From assembly GCA_023301785.1 (NCBI GenBank), contig JALZUF010000202.1:1-32022 (forward strand): a DNA stretch of 32,022 nt. Reading direction: 5' to 3'. The position numbers and the translations under genes are program-made. Within the stretch, counting starts at the first letter, position 1. Each line of letters starts with the position of its first letter. Below are positions 16,059 to 23,350 of the stretch, in pieces. Source of the stretch: Alphaproteobacteria bacterium. Its GTDB lineage: Bacteria; Pseudomonadota; Alphaproteobacteria; Micavibrionales; Micavibrionaceae. The notes below the pieces were generated by a model. The model was not told the origin of the DNA, made no database searches, and saw only the letters and a program-made list of their open reading frames with translations.

Positions 16059-17366
16059 TTAAAGCAGCATCGCTGCTGGGTTTTCAATGTAGGTTTTTAG
16101 TATTTGAAGGTATTCGGCGCCTACGGCTCCATCGACGGCGCGATGGTCAACGGAAAGCGTACAGGTCATAAACGTCCCTATTTTAACTTCACCATCTGCT
16201 ACATAGGGTTTTTGTGCCCCTGCGCCAACAGCCAAGATACAGGCCTGTGGTGGGTTTATAATGGCTTTGAAATCTTTTATGCCAAACATACCGAGGTTTG
16301 ATACGCTGAACGTTCCGCCCATGAACTCCTCGGGCTTAAGCTTTCCTTCACGCGCACGACCTGCAAGATCTTTAACTTCCGCAGAAATATCTTTAAGGCC
16401 TTTATTCTCAGCTTGTTTAACAATAGGCGTGATCAAGCCGTTTGGCGTTGAAACAGCAACTGAGATATCAGAGTGAATAAATTGACGCACCGCATCATCT
16501 GTCCATGAAACATTAGCGGCAGGGTAAGCTTTAAGTGCATTCGCACAAGCTTTTACGACAAAATCATTTACAGAGAGCTTGTAAGCGTTGTCTTTAAGCT
16601 TAGCGCCCTGTTCATTCATGATCTTACGTGTACGCATTAACTCATCAATTTGACATTCAATCGTCAGGTAGAAATGCGGCACAGTTGATTTAGATTCAAC
16701 TAAGCGTGACGCAGTTATTTTCTTAATGTTATTGTTTGGAATTTCACTGTAAACCATTCCAAATTCATTGATTTTTTGATCACCCGTTGGTTGCGGCACG
16801 TTTGTTGAAGCGCCAACTTGCGGTGCAGATGCTCCACCCCCAGAATTTGCATTGAAACTTTCAATATCAGCCTTAACAATACGGCCACGTGGACCAGACC
16901 CCGTAACATTGGCCAAATCAATATCTTTATCTGCCGCAATACGGCGTGCTAATGGCGATGCATAAACACGATTGCCTGATTTTGTGTTTGGTGTCGAAGA
17001 TGCTGGAGCTTGTGGCGCAGTGGCCACTTTTTCTGCTGGTGCGGCTTCTTTAGGCTTAGCCTCAGGTGTTGGCGTTGTTGCACCACCTTCATTAATGACG
17101 GCATCCATATCATTGTCGTTTTCACCGTCTTCTAGAAGAACGGCAATCAGTTGGTTTACTTTTACCCCTTCAGTCCCCGCAGGAACAAGGATTTTACCCA
17201 TAGTGCCCTCATCCACCGCCTCAACTTCCATTGTGGCTTTGTCGGTTTCAATTTCGGCGATAACATCACCAGATTCAACGGTATCTCCTTCGGATTTATG
17301 CCATTTGGCTAAATTTCCTTCAGTCATTGTCGGTGACAAGGCGGGCATTAATACTTTAATCGGCAT
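16059..17366 (-). CDS. pdhC: Pyruvate dehydrogenase E2, dihydrolipoamide acetyltransferase
   Basis: The core acetyltransferase of the pyruvate dehydrogenase complex. From the ATG at 17366 (435 residues) it has one lipoyl domain (1-80) with lipoyl-lysine K43 in TDKAT, an alanine/proline-rich linker, a peripheral subunit-binding domain near 125-165 (YASPLARRIA, GSGPRGRIVKAD), and a catalytic domain ending with H408 and D412 in DHRAVDG. I prefer 17366 over an ATG at 17387 because AGAGG sits 6-7 bases before it and the protein then begins MPIKVLMPAL like its relatives. The start overlaps the pdhB end by 11 bp, indicating coupling. Confidence 0.96.
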   Translation of the reverse strand: MPIKVLMPALSPTMTEGNLAKWHKSEGDTVESGDVIAEIETDKATMEVEAVDEGTMGKILVPAGTEGVKVNQLIAVLLEDGENDNDMDAVINEGGATTPTPEAKPKEAAPAEKVATAPQAPASSTPNTKSGNRVYASPLARRIAADKDIDLANVTGSGPRGRIVKADIESFNANSGGGASAPQVGASTNVPQPTGDQKINEFGMVYSEIPNNNIKKITASRLVESKSTVPHFYLTIECQIDELMRTRKIMNEQGAKLKDNAYKLSVNDFVVKACANALKAYPAANVSWTDDAVRQFIHSDISVAVSTPNGLITPIVKQAENKGLKDISAEVKDLAGRAREGKLKPEEFMGGTFSVSNLGMFGIKDFKAIINPPQACILAVGAGAQKPYVADGEVKIGTFMTCTLSVDHRAVDGAVGAEYLQILKTYIENPAAMLL

Positions 17367-18792
17367 AGCAGACCTCTTTCGCAGCATGAATGATTTGTTC
17401 AGCTTGCGGTAAGGCTAGCTTTTCTAAACCTGCGGCATACGGCAATGGTACATCGGCCGCTGTTACACGTTTAAGTGGCGCATCCAGATAATCGAAAGCG
17501 TGCTCGCCTATCAATGCAGCGATTTCCGAACCAATACCCGCAAACGGGAAACCTTCTTCACAAGACACAATACGATTAGTCTTTTTCACACTTTCAAGAA
17601 TGGTGTGGCGATCAAGCGGACGAATAGTTCGTAGGTTAATGACTTCTGCATCAATCCCCTGCTCCGCCAATTTCTCAGCTGCCTCCATGGCTTTGCCAAC
17701 CATGATTGAAAAGGCCACGATGGTTACATCAGAACCTTCACGCTCAATCTTCGCACGACCGATTGGGATCACGTAATCTGGATCTGTTGGCACTTCAAAG
17801 CTTTGACCGTACATAAGCTCGTTCTCTAAGAAGATAATTGGGTTTGGATCACGAATAGCGGCTTTCATTAAGCCGTAGGCGTCTGCGGCGCTCCATGGGC
17901 TAACAACTTTTAGACCTGGAACGTGCGCATACCATGATGCGTAACATTGTGAGTGCTGAGCGCCCACACGGCTTGCCGCACCATTAGGGCCACGGAACAC
18001 GATAGGACAACCAAGTTGACCACCCGCCATATATAGCGTCTTAGCAGCAGAGTTAATAATGTGATCAATCGCCTGCATGGCAAAATTGAATGTCATAAAT
18101 TCGACGATAGGCTTAAGGCCGTTCATCGCAGAACCAACAGCCAAACCAGCAAATCCATGTTCGGTAATTGGTGTATCAATGACGCGGCGTGCGCCGAACT
18201 CGTTCAACATACCTTCGGTAACTTTATAAGCGCCGTTATATTCGGCAATTTCCTCACCCAGCATGTATATATCATCATCACTGCGCATTTCTTCGGACAT
18301 CGCATTTTTCAAGGCAACACGTACAGTCATCGTTTCTGTTGATGCCATAAATGGCGCTTCGTCAAACACTGGTGGTTCAATAACAGCACCTTGCGCATAA
18401 AGAATATCACGATTTTTAACGACGGCACCAGCAGGTTGCGCCGCAATTTCATTTTGCTCATATGACGTTTCGTCATGCGCCACAGCAGGCTTACCTGTTT
18501 CGCCCGCCTTGGCAAGTTCATCAAGCGTATCAATATCGCCTGCACTCTCACCATCTTCGAGTAAAACAGCGATCGGCGTATTAACGGAAACACCTTCTGT
18601 GCCTTCAGCAATAAGGATTTTGCCCATCACACCATCATCAACAGCTTCAACTTCCATTGTGGCTTTGTCGGTTTCAATCTCGGCAATCACATCGCCGCTT
18701 TCGACGGTGTCGCCCTCTTTTTTAACCCATTTGGCCAAGTTTCCTTCGGTCATGGTGGGTGATAATGCTGGCATTAATACTTGTATTGTCAT
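17356..18792 (-). CDS. pdhB: Pyruvate dehydrogenase E1 beta subunit with N-terminal lipoyl domain
   Basis: The beta half of the thiamine-diphosphate decarboxylase. The 478 residues comprise an N-terminal lipoyl domain (1-80, lipoyl-lysine K43 in TDKAT), a linker, and the transketolase-type E1 beta core from about residue 150 (TVRVALKNAMSEEM) to the end, including the central GPNGAASRVGAQHSQ block and the C-terminal transketolase domain. The extra lipoyl domain is a known alphaproteobacterial trait. The lipoyl segment is nearly identical to that of PdhC, including a 32-bp stretch of identical DNA. It starts 6 bp after the SseB-like gene with an AGGA ribosome site. Confidence 0.97.
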   Translation of the reverse strand: MTIQVLMPALSPTMTEGNLAKWVKKEGDTVESGDVIAEIETDKATMEVEAVDDGVMGKILIAEGTEGVSVNTPIAVLLEDGESAGDIDTLDELAKAGETGKPAVAHDETSYEQNEIAAQPAGAVVKNRDILYAQGAVIEPPVFDEAPFMASTETMTVRVALKNAMSEEMRSDDDIYMLGEEIAEYNGAYKVTEGMLNEFGARRVIDTPITEHGFAGLAVGSAMNGLKPIVEFMTFNFAMQAIDHIINSAAKTLYMAGGQLGCPIVFRGPNGAASRVGAQHSQCYASWYAHVPGLKVVSPWSAADAYGLMKAAIRDPNPIIFLENELMYGQSFEVPTDPDYVIPIGRAKIEREGSDVTIVAFSIMVGKAMEAAEKLAEQGIDAEVINLRTIRPLDRHTILESVKKTNRIVSCEEGFPFAGIGSEIAALIGEHAFDYLDAPLKRVTAADVPLPYAAGLEKLALPQAEQIIHAAKEVCYAD

Positions 18793-18798
18793 TTTTTC

Positions 18799-19242
18799 CT
18801 AAGCCTCAATATTATTAACTATGCTGGATTTTAACCACTCTATCTCTTCGGGATAGAACTCTTTACTGCACTCTGAAGATGGGTTCAAAATCATGTGATT
18901 TGCAGAACCTAATATGGTGACAACATCATGCCCCAACAGCCCAGCAATACCAACTTTTTGACCATCGGCCCATTCGTTCAGTCTGTCTTCAGAGTCGAAA
19001 ATCATGATAAAAGTCTTATTCTCTTCTCCGCTTTCATCTTCGATAATCACAGGTTGAATTGTGACATCTTCTTCAAGCACACCAGCCTTGGATTCCTCTG
19101 GTACATCCCATGTTGGAATATAAAGCACCGTATTTAAGAACAACTCATAATACTTATCTTCTGCCGCATATTTTACGTCTTCTGGTGCGTCTTGAGCTTT
19201 CTGTACGTCGATAAGCGCTAAATCTAATGGGGATGTTGTCAT
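18799..19242 (-). CDS. SseB-like protein inside the pdh operon
   Basis: A 147-residue acidic soluble protein that I read as an SseB N-terminal-domain protein. Features that fit are an N-terminal helix followed by ELFLNTVLYIPTWD (about 33-46), a mid-protein FIMIFDSEDRLNEWA (about 78-92) and a C-terminal LNPSSECSKEFYPEEIEWL. These correspond to the family's 'lyvP', 'pvFtseerl' and 'lNPgs...f.peei' pattern as I remember it. The molecular function of the family is poorly known. It sits 2 bp after pdhA and 6 bp before pdhB, so it is co-translated with E1 alpha and E1 beta. No signal peptide or membrane segment is seen. The family call is moderate. Confidence 0.7.
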   Translation of the reverse strand: MTTSPLDLALIDVQKAQDAPEDVKYAAEDKYYELFLNTVLYIPTWDVPEESKAGVLEEDVTIQPVIIEDESGEENKTFIMIFDSEDRLNEWADGQKVGIAGLLGHDVVTILGSANHMILNPSSECSKEFYPEEIEWLKSSIVNNIEA

Positions 19243-19244
19243 GC

Positions 19245-20276
19245 TTATTCAACCTCAATCAAAACATCTGTCCAAAGATCTTCAGGCGGAAGCTCTGGGG
19301 ATTCTTGTGCAAATTCAGCGGCAACTTTGATGCGCGCTTTGATTTCTTTGTCGATGGCTTTTAGGTCTTCTTCCTTCACATTATGCTCTTCCATCATCAT
19401 CGCTTTAAGCTTGATGATCGGATCATTACCCTTTTGAAGCTCTACTTCGTCTTTTGTTCTGTAGTTCGCAGGATCAGACATAGAGTGTCCACGATAACGA
19501 TAAGTCATCACCTCGAGAATATATGGCCCATTACCAGTACGTATGTAATCAAGAGCCTGACGCGCCGCGGCTTGAACGGCAAACACATCCATACCATCAA
19601 CTTGTTCCCCTGGAATGCCATAGCCTTGTCCACGCGCATAAAGTTGACCCGCCGCATGACGTGCCGCAGATGTACCCATGCCGTACTTATTGTTTTCAAT
19701 AACGTAGAGTATTGGCAAATTCCAAAGTGCGGCCATGTTGTAGCATTCTGCAACCTGCCCTTGGTTAGCGGAACCATCACCCATATAGGCAACGGCAACG
19801 CCGCCATCATCACGATATTTATGAGAAAAGCCTAAGCCTGTTCCAATCGCAGTCGAAGCGCCAACAATACCATGTCCACCAAAGAAACCTTTTTCTTGGC
19901 TGAACATATGCATTGATCCACCTTTACCACGAGAATAACCACCTTCACGACCCGTTAGCTCCGCCATCACACCTTCTGGTGTCATGCCTTTGGCTAACAT
20001 GTGTGCATGGTCACGATAAGTTGTCACAACCGTATCAATTTCTTCTTGAACAGATTGAATGCCTGTCACAACGGCCTCTTGCCCGATGTAGAGGTGACAG
20101 AAGCCACCGATAAGACCCATACCATAAAGCTGACCCGCCTTTTCTTCGAAGCGACGAATAAGAAGCATCTCTTCGTAAAGCTTCTTCATTTCTTCCAAAG
20201 TAGGCTCTGGATTAGAATTTGATATAGTTTTCAAGCTCGGCTTAGAGCCTGCTTTTTTTGATTTTGTTTTTGCCAC
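19245..20276 (-). CDS. pdhA: Pyruvate dehydrogenase E1 alpha subunit
   Basis: The thiamine-diphosphate-binding alpha half of E1, which decarboxylates pyruvate and passes the acetyl group to lipoyl domains. The 343 residues show LIRRFEEKAGQLYGMG (39-54), the thiamine-diphosphate motif starting GDGSANQG (166-173) and ending ENN (194-196), and the loop YRGHSMSDPA (261-270). The first 25 residues are a lysine/serine-rich extension. The start codon is GTG at 20276, supported by AGAGGG six bases upstream. A 166-bp gap separates it from ftsB, so it probably has its own promoter and leads pdhA-sseB-pdhB-pdhC. Confidence 0.97.
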   Translation of the reverse strand: MAKTKSKKAGSKPSLKTISNSNPEPTLEEMKKLYEEMLLIRRFEEKAGQLYGMGLIGGFCHLYIGQEAVVTGIQSVQEEIDTVVTTYRDHAHMLAKGMTPEGVMAELTGREGGYSRGKGGSMHMFSQEKGFFGGHGIVGASTAIGTGLGFSHKYRDDGGVAVAYMGDGSANQGQVAECYNMAALWNLPILYVIENNKYGMGTSAARHAAGQLYARGQGYGIPGEQVDGMDVFAVQAAARQALDYIRTGNGPYILEVMTYRYRGHSMSDPANYRTKDEVELQKGNDPIIKLKAMMMEEHNVKEEDLKAIDKEIKARIKVAAEFAQESPELPPEDLWTDVLIEVE

Positions 20277-20442
20277 GTGAGACCCTCTTAATCATTACGC
20301 TGTAAATCACCCTTTTTAATACCTATAGGGCAAGCGTTTCGCTAGAAAAAAATTGATTTTTATCCTCATTTTTCAATGAAAAATCGAAGTTTTTAACTAA
20401 GCTTTTGATATAAAAGGATTTTAATTTACGTGTAAAATGTTG
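20277..20442 (-). promoter_or_regulatory. Upstream region of the pdh operon
   Basis: An AT-rich 166-bp gap after ftsB. A short inverted repeat ATTTTTC-AAT-GAAAAAT lies near 20374-20390 and could end ftsB transcripts weakly. I found no strong -35/-10 pair for pdhA, although the gap size implies a promoter here. Confidence 0.35.
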
Positions 20443-20760
20443 CTATGAGCGATCTTGTAGCAAAATAAGCTCGTCTTTATGACGATAGCCTAAAACATGG
20501 CGCGCGCGTTCTTCTAAAAGGTCACGATCAATTGTACCAGGACGCATCATAACGACCTTCTTTTCAACTTTCGTGCGTTTAGCTTGAACGGTGTCTAATT
20601 GTTGTTCAGCGGAAGCAAGTTTATTCTCCAAGGACATTAATCTTAAATATCCACGTTGTCCTGCAACTAAATGATAACAAAAGTAAAAACTTAGGCAGAT
20701 GCCAATAATAGCCATCATGTTGCGGCGAAGGATATAACGTTTTTGAATAAGCTTTCTCAT
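20443..20760 (-). CDS. ftsB: FtsB/DivIC-like septum formation initiator
   Basis: A 105-residue bitopic membrane protein: a basic N-terminus (RKLIQKRYILRRN), one helix at about 16-34, then a coiled-coil segment (about 40-70, ENKLASAEQQLDTVQAKRTKVEKKV) and a C-terminal block IDRDLLEERARHVLGYRHKDELI. That is the FtsB/DivIC layout, a divisome protein partnering FtsL and FtsQ. Location between eno and pdhA is characteristic of alphaproteobacteria. The AGAGG before the ATG is spaced by only one or two bases, so translation may be weak or the start slightly different. Its upstream region holds four GANTC sites. Confidence 0.9.
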   Translation of the reverse strand: MRKLIQKRYILRRNMMAIIGICLSFYFCYHLVAGQRGYLRLMSLENKLASAEQQLDTVQAKRTKVEKKVVMMRPGTIDRDLLEERARHVLGYRHKDELILLQDRS

Positions 20761-21055
20761 ACCTCTATTGAATCATAAACGAATCACCCTTGCAACAGAA
20801 AAAACGCAATAAATTCAATTATTTGCTAACCTTTTCCACAGATTGAAAATGGTTTCATCTAAGTGATTCTAATGATTCACTTTTTTTGATTTTATTTTTT
20901 TTATTATCATGGTTTTAAATAAAGAGATATGCAACAAAAGAATGTATAGGTATGCGTTTTTTGCTTGACAATATAATTGCCATATTCTACAACAAATGAT
21001 AGCGAGAAATAGAAGTATAGGGTGTTATAAAAATTCTATTGGGAGAATATATAAC

Positions 21056-21109
21056 ATGATTTTCAAATTTTATTTGATATCCGTATCATATCCACAACGA
21101 CTTAGGTAG
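21056..21109 (+). CDS. Possible 17-codon leader peptide
   Basis: An ATG preceded by GGGAG (10-base spacing) opens a frame of 17 codons ending in TAG at 21107. The peptide starts MIFKFYLISV and is hydrophobic at first. It lies inside the presumed long 5' leader of the downstream lipoprotein gene, so it could act as a regulatory upstream frame, but such short frames also arise by chance. There is no codon-bias evidence. Confidence 0.2.
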   Translation: MIFKFYLISVSYPQRLR

Positions 21110-21299
21110 CCGTTTACAGCGCATGTTTTTATTAAAACGTGACGCTTTTGCAATATCTGAAGCATGAAAAAGTGTGATGCCATATAATTTGGCAAACCCT
21201 TTGTCTTGCCTAATTTCATAGCTTGTAAACGGCCCAAATAAATCAAAAAACGACACCAAGTTAATGAGAATGCGTCTTGTTCGCATAAATTCTCTGCGA

Positions 21300-21349
21300 C
21301 TTAAATTTAAGGACAAATTGTGAAAGGCGCTCTTTCACAAAGGATCCTT
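21300..21349 (+). promoter_or_regulatory. Cluster of three perfect palindromes before the lipoprotein gene
   Basis: Three dyad symmetries follow one another within 50 bp: CTTAAATTTAAG (21300-21311), TTGTGAAAG-GCGCT-CTTTCACAA (21318-21340) and AAGGATCCTT (21340-21349). They end 30 bp before the ATG at 21379. The 9-bp inverted repeat could be an operator for a dimeric repressor or an RNA hairpin near the ribosome site. Function is inferred from symmetry only. Confidence 0.45.
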
Positions 21350-21378
21350 GCAACTAAAATTTATGAAGGAAAAATAAA

Positions 21379-21879
21379 ATGATAAACGCAATTAAAAACA
21401 CTTTTAACACTGATACAAACTGGAAAAAGGTTGCTGTTCCTGCGCTTTTGGCGGCCACACTCGTTGGTGGTTTAGTAGGCTGTGAAGATGATGCAAGGAT
21501 AGCGTCCCATAACCTATCCAAAGCGGCTGATAATTTTGAAATCAATCGCCGGATTATTTTCTATAATGGTATCACTGATACATACATGGCAACAATTGAA
21601 GGTCGTTGTAGCATAGAAGATCAAGGGAAACAGCTGGAAGTGACCTGTAAGACAGGCCCTGATTCATATAAGAAGGATTTCCTTGGTCTTTCTGACAATG
21701 TTACATATTTTGCGCAACAGGTGGGAGATGCTGATGTAAATCTGTTTCACCACCGTGTTACGTTCAAGCCACAATCTATCATCCCTGATATAGATTTTCG
21801 TGGCGATGCAGGGCAATTGAAAGAGGCTTTAACGCCTGGTGCCAATGAAGCAGTTCCTTTAACAGGACCAAAAATGTAA
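21379..21879 (+). CDS. Lipoprotein resembling phage-encoded beta-sandwich lipoproteins
   Basis: A 166-residue probable lipoprotein. The N-terminus is unusually long and polar (about 17 residues), followed by a hydrophobic stretch (18-34) and a lipobox LVGC with C35. The mature part contains a compact run: NLSKAADNFEINRRI, NGITDTYMATIEGRC, LEVTCKTGPDSYKKDF, LGLSDNVTYF and VTFKPQSIIPDIDF. From memory this pattern strongly resembles lipoproteins carried by many tailed phages of actinobacteria and proteobacteria, whose role is unproven (superinfection exclusion is one idea). Two cysteines (in GRC and VTC) may form a disulfide. A ribosome site GAAGGA precedes the ATG, and a terminator hairpin follows. 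It is the only plus-strand gene between ftsB and eno, so it is likely an acquired cargo gene. Confidence 0.75.
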   Translation: MINAIKNTFNTDTNWKKVAVPALLAATLVGGLVGCEDDARIASHNLSKAADNFEINRRIIFYNGITDTYMATIEGRCSIEDQGKQLEVTCKTGPDSYKKDFLGLSDNVTYFAQQVGDADVNLFHHRVTFKPQSIIPDIDFRGDAGQLKEALTPGANEAVPLTGPKM

Positions 21880-21900
21880 CATTGTACTCTATTATCATAT

Positions 21901-21931
21901 CTCAGGCTCATAGCGAGCCTGAGGTTTATTT
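21901..21931 (+). terminator. Rho-independent terminator between the lipoprotein gene and eno
   Basis: A perfect 9-bp stem CTCAGGCTC / GAGCCTGAG with a 5-base loop (21901-21923) is followed on the plus strand by GTTTATTT. It ends the lipoprotein transcript; on the minus strand, just after the eno stop, the same hairpin lacks a good T-run and would be a weaker stop signal. Confidence 0.8.
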
Positions 21932-23246
21932 AAGCCGCTTTTTTCTTTATTGCTTTCGCTGTTTGCAATGGCGCTCTTAGGAAGTCTGCACCGCAATATT
22001 GTGCTGCTGGACCAAGGTCTTCTTGAATTCTAAGAAGTTGGTTATATTTCGCAATACGGTCTGAGCGGGATAATGACCCTGTTTTAATCTGACCGCAGTT
22101 TGTTGCCACGGCTAAATCAGCGATTGTCGCATCTTCGGTTTCGCCTGAACGGTGTGACATCACGATGCCGTATCCTGCCTTCTTCGCCATTTCAATCGCT
22201 TCTAAAGTCTCAGATAACGTTCCAATTTGATTAACCTTGATCAGGATCGCGTTGGCCGCGCCCATCTCAATGCCTTTTGCCAAACGCTCAGGGTTTGTTA
22301 CAAACAGATCATCACCCACTAATTGAACACGATCGCCAATACGTTGGTTTAATTTCACCCAACCATCCCAATCATCTTCGTCTAAGCCATCCTCGATCGA
22401 AACAATCGGATACTTGTCACAAAGCTCTTCAAAGTAATCAACCATCTCGTCAGATGTAAGGGAACGTCCCTCACCTTCAAGATGATATTTACCATCTTTG
22501 TAGAATTCAGTTGAGGCTGTATCAAGAGCAATGGCGACTTCTTCGCCTGCTTTATAGCCAGCGTCGCTTATAGCCTTCATAATAAAGTCTAACGCTTCTG
22601 TCGCGCTCTTCACGGCTGGTGCAAAACCACCCTCATCACCAACGTTTGTATTCATGCCTGCGCTTGAAAGTTGTTTTTTCAACGCGTGAAAGACTTCTGT
22701 TCCGCAACGTAAAGCTTCGCTGAAGTCTTCAATACCGATAGGCATAATCATAAATTCTTGAAAATCCACTGGATTGTCGGCATGAGCACCGCCATTAATA
22801 ATATTCATCATTGGTGTTGGAATTGTATGGGCAAATGCTCCACCTAAGTAACGGTAAAGCGGCATATCAACCTCCGCAGCAACTGCTTTCGCCATTGCCA
22901 AAGAAACACCCAAAATGGCATTCGCACCAAATTTTGATTTATTCTTGGTACCGTCCAACGCCATCATGACGTTATCGACATAAAGCTGCTCTTCTGGATC
23001 TAAGCCACAAAGCGCTTCAAAAATATTGGTATTGATGAAATTAACGGCTTTCTCAACGCCTTTACCACCCCAGCGTTTCTTATCACCATCACGAAGCTCA
23101 ACAGCCTCGTATGCACCCGTAGACGCACCAGATGGAACCGCCGCGCGACCCATCGCACCACTTTCAAGCACAACATCTACCTCAACCGTTGGATTGCCTC
23201 GGCTATCTAAAATTTGGCGTCCAATAATATCAATAATTGCAGTCAT
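21930..23246 (-). CDS. eno: Enolase
   Basis: Enolase converts 2-phosphoglycerate to phosphoenolpyruvate. The 438-residue protein is full length. Catalytic residues visible are E205 in NVGDEGGFAP (general acid) and K337 in AILIKVNQIGT (general base). Mg2+ ligands are D242, E285 (SIEDG) and D312 (GDD). The flexible loop SGASTGAYEA (39-48) and the signature SHRSGETEDATIAD (364-377) are intact. A ribosome site AGGA lies 6 bases before the ATG, and a promoter is seen at 23281-23308. It feeds PEP toward pyruvate and the adjacent pyruvate dehydrogenase genes. Confidence 0.98.
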   Translation of the reverse strand: MTAIIDIIGRQILDSRGNPTVEVDVVLESGAMGRAAVPSGASTGAYEAVELRDGDKKRWGGKGVEKAVNFINTNIFEALCGLDPEEQLYVDNVMMALDGTKNKSKFGANAILGVSLAMAKAVAAEVDMPLYRYLGGAFAHTIPTPMMNIINGGAHADNPVDFQEFMIMPIGIEDFSEALRCGTEVFHALKKQLSSAGMNTNVGDEGGFAPAVKSATEALDFIMKAISDAGYKAGEEVAIALDTASTEFYKDGKYHLEGEGRSLTSDEMVDYFEELCDKYPIVSIEDGLDEDDWDGWVKLNQRIGDRVQLVGDDLFVTNPERLAKGIEMGAANAILIKVNQIGTLSETLEAIEMAKKAGYGIVMSHRSGETEDATIADLAVATNCGQIKTGSLSRSDRIAKYNQLLRIQEDLGPAAQYCGADFLRAPLQTAKAIKKKAA

Positions 23247-23280
23247 GTCTTTTCCTATCTCGTGTATAAATTGAGTAAAC

Positions 23281-23308
23281 AGAATATGCTCAATAACGAA
23301 ATATGCAA
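23281..23308 (-). promoter_or_regulatory. Sigma-70-like promoter for eno
   Basis: On the minus strand TTGCAT (23308-23303) and TATTCT (23286-23281) are 16 bp apart, about 35 bp upstream of the eno ATG, immediately after a terminator hairpin of the preceding gene. This fits a separate eno transcript. Confidence 0.55.
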
Positions 23309-23327
23309 TCTATTTTTGAATAGAAAG

Positions 23328-23350
23328 CTACCCAAGCCTTACTTGGGTAG
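23328..23350 (-). terminator. Terminator-like hairpin overlapping the stop of the anchored unknown gene
   Basis: A perfect 9-bp inverted repeat CTACCCAAG / CTTGGGTAG with a 5-base loop spans the end of the coding region: its first arm, read on the minus strand, encodes the last codons of the upstream gene. A pyrimidine-rich tail (CTTTCTATTC) follows. It would separate this gene from eno. Confidence 0.65.

Larger units (their letters stand above)
20761..21378. promoter_or_regulatory. 618-bp AT-rich intergenic region between ftsB and the lipoprotein gene
   Basis: No well-supported protein gene is seen. It holds four GANTC sites (20770, 20781, 20865, 20874); a consensus TTGACA at 20965-20970 with a weak TACAAC 17 bp later on the plus strand; a 17-codon plus-strand reading frame with a GGGAG ribosome site (21056-21109); and a cluster of palindromes at 21300-21349 before the lipoprotein. 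A minus-strand frame at 21086-21316 (TTG start, 76 residues, basic) has no ribosome site and no recognisable similarity; I treat it as probably non-coding or a remnant. T-rich runs at 20881-20908 make it much more AT-rich than the flanking genes. Confidence 0.5.

Noticed and set aside
17366..17387. Longer PdhC start at 17387 adding MLRKRSA
   Set aside because: The internal ATG at 17366 has a well-spaced AGAGG site and gives the standard lipoyl-domain start.
20374..20390. Short A/T-only inverted repeat after ftsB as a strong terminator
   Set aside because: A 7-bp stem with a single G-C pair and a 3-base loop is too weak to call with confidence.
20832..21096. Two DnaA-box-like sequences (TTTTCCACA at 20832, ATATCCACA at 21088) in AT-rich DNA, suggesting a replication origin
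   Set aside because: Only two sites, each with one mismatch and 250 bp apart, and no dnaA, dnaN, hemE or parAB genes nearby. AT-rich intergenic DNA gives such matches by chance.
21086..21316. Minus-strand 76-residue basic reading frame in the ftsB-lipoprotein gap
   Set aside because: TTG start inside the palindrome cluster, no ribosome site, no recognisable motif, and it overlaps the presumed leader of the plus-strand gene.
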